A stretch of 64,000 nt of DNA, taken from Gaeumannomyces sp. JS-464. Its lineage: Eukaryota > Ascomycota > Sordariomycetes > Magnaporthales > Magnaporthaceae. The DNA is taken from NCBI GenBank assembly GCA_002197995.1, contig NGZR01000006.1, forward strand, positions 620,001-684,000. The letters run 5' to 3'. Shown here piece after piece: positions 58,501 to 64,000 of the stretch (its first letter is position 1; each line of letters starts with the position of its first letter). A program made the position numbers and the translations under genes. The notes under the pieces were generated by a model. The model was not told the DNA's origin. It saw only the letters and a program-made list of their open reading frames with translations, and made no database searches.

Positions 58501-59650
58501 CATTTAAAGCACTTCCCGTTTTTAAAATCCTAAAAGCTAACCCTTTTCTTTTTTTAATGCGTAGCTCTCGTATTAAAATTTATAAGTTTAAAATGCGTTT
58601 TTAATGTTATAAACTGCTATTACTTATCTTTTTTTAAGTTAGCTTTATTTTGCATTACGGTTTTAAATTATTATCCTTTTTTTTAACTTACGCTTGTACA
58701 GCTAATCGCTAATCCTAATAGTTATTTTAACGTATTTGGCGAAAGTATTTGGTCGTTTAATTTTAGCTACTTCGTTTTTTACGTCGTTTTGTAAACCATT
58801 ATAAAAATAAGTAATTTTAATTTACTCGGTTTAGTTAAGTTTATTAACGAATCGTTAAAACTTCGAAACATAAATCGATATTACTCTTTTTTATCGAAGT
58901 TAAAATAGCTTTTTTTCGGCTATTCGCCGTTTGTTAACTTATTTAAACATTTTAACGACTTTTTTTCCAAAGCGGTTAAAGTTAGCAAATACGATTTTCG
59001 TAATTTCGTCCGATTTATTAAAACTTTTTAAATAATTTGCTTAAATGCGTTCGAATTAGTTTTTAACTTTGCTATTAAAACGGGTTACCGCGTAAGCGAC
59101 TTTTTATTCCTCTTTTTAAAATAGGCCTAATAAAACAAAAAATAGCTTTTGTATTTGGTAAAAAAAGTTTAAAGCTTACCTTTTTTCCTATTATATTTGT
59201 TAAACGTGGGGAATTTATACGTAAGTACTGTAAATTAAAACTATTTACCAGCTTTTTTTAACCCGGCTTTAAATTTAACCAGCTCGGCTTTCGTAGTTTT
59301 AAAATTCGTAATAAAAATCCAGAAAAACTCGGTAATGTTAAAATATCGTACGTTACCCCAGTATATTTCACATTAATAATGTTGCTTTTAATAGTCGCTA
59401 TAACCGTACTGTTCGTACTTTCGGTAAATGCTAAACAGGATTAATTAAATATTACAACCGGACTTTTGCTTTTAAAATAAGGCCGTTTAAAAAAGGTGTT
59501 TTTAAACAGTACGTTTGCAAAAAGGGTTTAGTAAATTTAGTAACAGTAGTTTTAATTACTTGTTTAAAAGGGCGCTTTAAAACTAACTTAAATTAATTAA
59601 TGCCGAAGTTTTAATCGGAATTATTTAAGATAATAAAAAACCTTTTCCTT
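55540..59650 (-). mobile_element. Gypsy retrotransposon fragment G4, RIP-degraded, with MITE M2 inside
   Basis: Minus-strand colinear with G1: RT strand region at 55560-55770, RT core CIDYRPLNKVIIKN (about 55980-56095), gag knuckle KTGKCFKCGQTGYIKKNC at about 58455-58510 (His as Tyr), gag capsid-like region about 58640-58870, leader/LTR-like end about 59400-59650. It is truncated at 55540 by P-H and interrupted by M2 at 56632-57044. More degraded than G1 outside the knuckle. Confidence 0.75.
56632..57044. mobile_element. fold-back MITE M2 (413 bp)
   Basis: Ends ACGTGGTTTATTAATAAG-like on the left and TTAATGGACCACGT on the right, TA on the right (57045-57046), CA (mutated TA) on the left. The body is a palindrome homologous to M1: AAACAAAGTGCACCGACGTTTTTTATATgCaTTTGC matches M1 at about 23960-23990 up to TTTGC. 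Beyond that point the ends differ: the tandem units here are of the GTGGAACA class (as in P-G), not the TCGGTTAAAC/TCGATCA class of M1. No coding capacity. Confidence 0.82.
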
Positions 59651-60150
59651 TTATACCGGCTATTTTATGTTGTAAATTAAATAATATGTTTAATATGTTT
59701 ATAATAAATATATTATTTAGCTTTAAGTATTATATTTGCTATGTTTATATTAAACATATTACCTTTTTTTTTAGCATTTTGCTTATTATATCCGTGTCGG
59801 GTATATTACTTTTAACGTTACGTAATAATAAAGTACGGGGTAAGCGTGCTTTTTTTTTTGCTAATGTGTTATTTACATTTATAAACCCCTTTTTTTTAAA
59901 ACCTGCATGCTAATTGTAATAGCATGCTAAAAGCGTGTTTAATATAAAATGGTTTTTTAATTTTTCTTATATTATTTTAAAAACCGCCGGTTTTTTTTTA
60001 CAATTTTAAACCGGTATAAACTTTGTAAAATTAATAAAAAAGAAAATCTAAATAATTAAACGTGCTTTTTTAACTAAAGCTATTTAATTTTTAGGTTTAT
60101 TTTGCAATTTAAGCATTTTTAACGGGTAAAAAACGGGTAAAAAACTAAAA
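59651..60150. other. AT-rich sequence, nothing recognised
   Basis: No conserved motif; the open frame 59686-59913 is an AT-rich chance frame (Ile/Phe/Leu only). Confidence 0.5.
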
Positions 60151-60351
60151 AACTTAAAACCCTTTTTATATTAAACACGTTTTAAGTTTCGAATTAGTTT
60201 TTAATGCTTTAATAGGAAGGATTACTTTGGATTTTTTCGGAAAGGAATTTATTACAAATGTGTTAAAATATTAAAATGGGAAGTTAACGTAGCGCGTTAC
60301 GTCGAAAAGTGTTTAATTCGCTTATATGTTTAACTCGTTTGTAAACCACGT
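60151..60351 (-). mobile_element. pogo-like terminal fragment P-J (reverse, 5' end only)
   Basis: Ends ACTCGTTTGTAAACCACGT then TA (60352-60353), with two tandem GTTTAACTCG/GTTTAATTCG units. The preceding 150 bp match the 5' leader of R2 (GGATTACTTTGGA, TTATCGCGCA-like, AATTAACGCG). The left boundary is approximate. Confidence 0.55.
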
Positions 60352-60409
60352 TATTAATAAAAATTTAAAGAAATTATTTTTATCATTTTTGTATAACTAA
60401 TTAAATATA

Positions 60410-62302
60410 ACGTAAATTATCACTTAGCGAGCCACATTACTTAGCGAGCCACATTACTTAACGAGTTACATTACTTAGCGAGCCACTTTTTTCGACCTTT
60501 TAACTTTTAACCTTTCCAACTTTAAAAAAAAAAGTGCATTTAATTTAATTTAATCGGAATTTAATAAACTATATACATTTTTTACCTTTTCGCAGGTTTT
60601 TGCATTATAGCCGGTTTTGCGGCAAATGCTACAAAACCGCGGGCTTGTTTTGCATCGCTTCGACGAACTTTGTTCCACACATTCGTCGCGTCCTTTTTGT
60701 TTAACCACGCTTTTATTTACCAAAAGCTAGCTGGCTTTTTCACTGGTAAAAGGTCCCGAATTTTGCAATCGGGTTTTTTAGCCTTTTAGCGCTTAAAAAA
60801 AGCATCGTTAACGTTTCGAAATGCTTTAACCTCCCTTATTAAAAGTGTTAAGCGGTAATTAACAACTATGATAACTTTTGCTAATTGGTTAACAAAACTT
60901 AAAATAAGTGTTAAAAAGCTTTTTTATTATTTAACCACCCGACTTTTAATTAAAGTCGCTTGCGAAAAGGCTTTGGTAGCAGTTTAAAGCGTTTAAAAAA
61001 CTTAAAGTTAACGCGGGCCGTTAAAAGGCCTAAAAGGTATTAAAGTTTGCAATTAAACATCCAGCTTGGAAATAACAGCTTCCGGGTTAAATAGGACTAA
61101 GCTAACCTTTTAAAAGCAGCTTTCGATATTTTGTTTCGTAAAAACCTTATCGAAAGCGGCTTTAAACGCAAAGAAAAAGTCGTTTTTAATAATATGCGTA
61201 ATGTTAACCCGGATAAAAGTCGAAATTTAAGCACTGTACGCTTTTTTTAAAAGGCTAAAAACACCGACGTTAAAAGGCTAAGTTAAATGCGAAAAATAGG
61301 GAGGTAAACAAAACGTAATAATATTATTAGCTGTATAATATTCGTCGAATTCGGCGTTAATATAGCTTTCGTAGCCGTCCAGCATTAACATTCGCCACGG
61401 ACTTTATTAGCGAACTTTTATTTACTAATTAAAGTGTTTAAACCATTTAAAACCCGTTTTATAATCGGTTTAACCATTTTGGGTCGTTTTAACAACCTAA
61501 TTGTTCGGAATGTACCTGTTAATATACCAAACGGCGAAATGGAATTAGCCTTTTACGTAAAAAAAAACGGAAGCACCACATGGCTATTTGCCGCAACGCA
61601 GCAAATTGCCGTTACCTATTTTTAATTTTTAAGCTAAACGGCTTTTGGTTTGCCGGCTTTTTCGAAACGCGTAACTACCATCCCGGGCTGGATTATGCCT
61701 ATTATAAACCTGTTTCGTTAAAATTGTAAAAGTCGCAATTTTAAATGCTGTATTTCGCGTATATATTAACGACCAAACGGAACCACGCGCTTAACACGTT
61801 AGGATTTTTTTACAAAGCCTTTTGGTAGTTGTAAGCGCGAGAAAAACGCGTGCAAAGTTCTGGTCGTCGTGTAATAAAACGGTCGGTCCAGCACTTCCCA
61901 ACACGCTGCGTACCGCGTTTAGCTAATAAAAAATCAGCCATATTTTGCACATCGCACCTCCGCGGCGAAAATCCTTTGGAATTTAACTGCAGGATATACT
62001 AAACAATTACTTCCTTTTTAGCTAAAGTTAACGTCCGGTTATTAATAGTCTTATCGGCTTTAGTAGCTTTTCCAGCCATTTTATGCTGCAACGTTAAACG
62101 TGGCACATGGAACTGCATTGCAAGCTTTTAAATGCTTAATTTTAATATTATTCGCTTCGCTTCAATTGCGAAAATAATTCGGCATTCGACAGCTAAAACC
62201 GCTATTATTATTGCGCGAAAAAACACGTTGTGAAATTGGGGTGGTAAGTGCCGAGAAAAAATGGCTCGCTAGTAATGTAACTCGCTAAGTAATAATTTAC
62301 GT
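60410..62302 (-). mobile_element. divergent pogo-like transposon P-K (1893 bp) with a four-unit terminal array
   Basis: TA at 60408-60409 and 62303-62304; ends ACGTAAATTATCACTTAGCG and CGCTAAGTAATAATTTACGT. The left end has four 17-bp units, GCGAGCCACATTACTTA repeated (third unit ACGAGTTACATTACTTA), 60428-60492; the right end has two. Minus-strand transposase remnant: knuckle CSICRKTGYNA (about 60604-60640), second catalytic block RMLMLDGYESYINAEF (about 61365-61400, catalytic Asp kept, His as Tyr), and upstream FDE-like and HTH regions to about 62100. Divergent in sequence from the ACGTGG copies but the same architecture. Confidence 0.78.
60428..60492 (+). repeat. four tandem 17-bp terminal units of P-K
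   Basis: AGCGAGCCACATTACTT three times and AACGAGTTACATTACTT once, in exact 17-bp phase, next to the terminal ACGTAAATTATCACTT. Expected to be transposase binding sites by analogy with tandem sites in other TIR elements. Confidence 0.8.
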
Positions 62303-62304
62303 TA

Positions 62305-62650
62305 ATTATTTAAATTCTCAAATTTTTTTATACTAAATTAGGCGAATGCACGGCCGTGCACAAACGTTTTTATAGGCGTTTTAAATGGCCCGTGTAGTGA
62401 TAATTTACGTTAGCCTAACCAATTAATTAATGTTGTTATATAACGAAAAAGACATCCATCGAGGTAATTAAATATCTGCTAATAGGTGTAATAAAAGGGC
62501 AAAGCCAGCTTAAAAGGTTAATTTTTATTGTACGATAATCTTTTTAAAAGCTTAAAAGATGCTTAAAAAGCAGGATTTACCGAAAAGTTTATAGCCGAAT
62601 GGCCCGTGCTATAAAAACGCGGAGTGGCCCGTGCGAAGTGCGTATTTACA
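62305..62650. other. degraded repeat with an orphan P-K-type end
   Basis: TAGTGATAATTTACGT then TA at about 62402-62418 matches the inverse of the P-K left end, with no partner nearby. A GGCCCGTG motif recurs at 62388, 62600 and 62628 in about 30-bp phase for the last two. No gene. Confidence 0.45.
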
Positions 62651-64000
62651 AAGTACACAAAGTTTTTGGCTTTTAATATCGGGCATTTAAAACTTTCGGG
62701 CTTTTATGCAAAACTTCGGCCTTTGTCGGCCTATATAAAGGTCCGATAAGGGTTTAATGCGGGGCCTATCCGAAGGTTTCGTGTAATATAAGGTTATTAA
62801 GTTCATTTTAAAAAGGCTATATCCCCGCACTCCTTTTTTTGCTAATAGCACTTACTTTTACCCCGATATCGGCCGGCATGTTTTTTTTTATAACGCACTT
62901 ATATAAACGAACACGGGTTTTAATGCACGGATAAAGCAAATAAAAGGGAGGTATTAAATTAAAAATTATTGCCAAATGTAAAAAAGCAGTAAATTATTAA
63001 AAACCCGGTGTTAAACCGCTAAATTGCCTAGGAAAAGTGCAAAGGCACGGCGTTAAAGCCGCCTATTTAAGGCTATAAAATTGTTTAAAAACTCGCAAAA
63101 GGATTAATAAACTCCTTTAAAAACGGCGCAGCCGCTCGCGGCGTTGTAAAAACCTTTTTGGCCGGCGTTAAAAGCAAAAAAGTGCTTAACTTTACCACTT
63201 AAACCTCGTCGGCCGAGTTCCTCTCTTGCAAAAAAAGGCCCGTTCATATTAAAAGTAATCCCGTTTGGCATTTGCACGGATACCGGTACGGGTGCTGCAA
63301 CGAGGCCTTGTTGCCAGCCGTTTTAGGGTTTCGTTAAAAGGTCCCTGCTTTAAAAAACGCCCTTTTTTCGTGCCTATTAGATCCAAATCTCGAAGAAAAG
63401 GATCCTCCGCGTCCCGGCGACCTTCCCGCAGTTAAAACGGGTGCATAAAAGTTAATTACAAGCCCGGAAAGTTGGGATTTTCGCGTTAGGCTTTATGTAA
63501 ATCTAAAAGCTCGTAAGCGCACGGCAGGCCGTACTGTTTACGCGTGGCGCCCGTGCAAAAAGTAGGGCTAAGCCTTCGGGATACGCCGGGAAAGGAACGT
63601 CGCTAACGCTTTATTTCGTATTTGCTCGAGGGTCTTAAGGCATTAAAAAAAGGCCTGCAAAGGTAACCCCTTGCCCAAGTGCGGCCGGTATATTCCTACC
63701 GGATTTTAGCCCGGAGGCCTGTTTACAGCCTTTAAAAGCAGCAATCCGGTGTAAGGTTTGTTAAAAGGTAGCCTTTTCGAATTATTGCAGCGTTAATTTC
63801 GCAAATAGCCCGTACGTTTTAAAAGAGCCGTGGTTCGATTTCGAGGGCGCCGTGTTAAAAACCCGTAATTAGGGTTATATTTAATATAGGAATAAGCCTA
63901 TTACAGCCTCGTTAGTTAAAAGGATTGTTAAAAGTAGTTTAATAAGGACTTTTACTCGTAAAACACGCTTTAAAAGCGCCCTAAGCCTGCTTATAAGTTT
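62651..64000. other. less degraded, unassigned repeat-like sequence reaching the window edge
   Basis: GC content is intermediate and CpA/TpG are less depleted than in neighbouring blocks. A TATATAAAGG at about 62731-62740 inside GGCCTATATAAAGGTCC could be a promoter of a retroelement LTR. Minus-strand frames from about 63000 to 63900 contain longer protein-like stretches (for example DVPFPAYPEGLALLFARAPR near 63540-63600) but I cannot match them to a family. Confidence 0.35.

Overview
This window looks like chromosomal DNA of a filamentous ascomycete (Pezizomycotina, probably Sordariomycetes; the class is an inference). The support is short phased introns with GTRNGT donors and CTGAC branch sites, fungal gene families (SAT4-type rhodopsin-domain membrane protein, GT90/CAP10 glycosyltransferase, class A FAD monooxygenase, small cysteine-rich secreted proteins), and large AT-rich blocks with the signature of repeat-induced point mutation (RIP): CpA/TpG depleted, TpA enriched, CpG largely kept, and transposon reading frames broken by transition-type stops. 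Two-compartment structure is obvious: GC-rich gene islands at about 17.83-22.88 kb and 31.8-43.26 kb (the latter interrupted by a 607-bp MITE) are set in AT-rich transposon graveyards at 1-17.8, 22.9-31.8 and 43.3-64 kb.

Transposon compartments. Chromovirus-like Ty3/gypsy retrotransposons occur as three reverse-strand fragments (1-4.48, 6.69-9.23, 55.5-59.65 kb) and one forward integrase-chromodomain end (11.1-12.1 kb). A 5'-truncated Tad1-like LINE fills about 24.2-29.25 kb. The dominant class is a set of about eleven pogo/Fot1-like DNA transposons of 1.84-1.89 kb when intact, flanked by duplicated TA and starting ACGTGG (or ACGTRR). Many are nested: 13680-15515 lies in a reverse copy that itself sits in another, 52331-54190 lies in 51819-55537, and 43650-48343 is split by a reverse copy and by a SINE. 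Three MITEs (23621-24037, 37918-38524, 56632-57044) carry the same ends. Two short Pol-III-type retroelement families are visible: a tRNA-headed SINE with the LINE's 3' end and a 15-bp target duplication (46679-47638), and a 340-350 bp SINE-like element present twice with 9- and 10-bp target duplications (2599-2946 and 51144-51482).

Gene islands. Island 1 holds a 106-residue, 10-cysteine secreted protein (18947-19267, minus) and a GT90/CAP10 glycosyltransferase with three frame breaks (20815-22430). Island 2 holds an apparently intact FAD monooxygenase with two introns (32103-33697, minus), then three decayed genes in a row: a cysteine-rich secreted protein with an in-frame TAG (about 34127-34522), a PD-(D/E)XK-nuclease-like protein remnant (35886-36560) and a putative KilA-N/APSES-like regulator remnant (36617-37780). 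East of the MITE are weak coding remnants and one complete four-exon rhodopsin-domain (SAT4-type) membrane protein gene (41093-42530).

The most interesting signal is in the ends of the pogo elements. Internal to an almost invariant terminal hexamer, each end carries tandem 17-bp modules with a CGAG-like core; the variable half of the module differs between subfamilies but agrees between the two tandem units and between the two ends of one element. Two MITEs share one body yet carry different module classes, as if the recognition code had been swapped.
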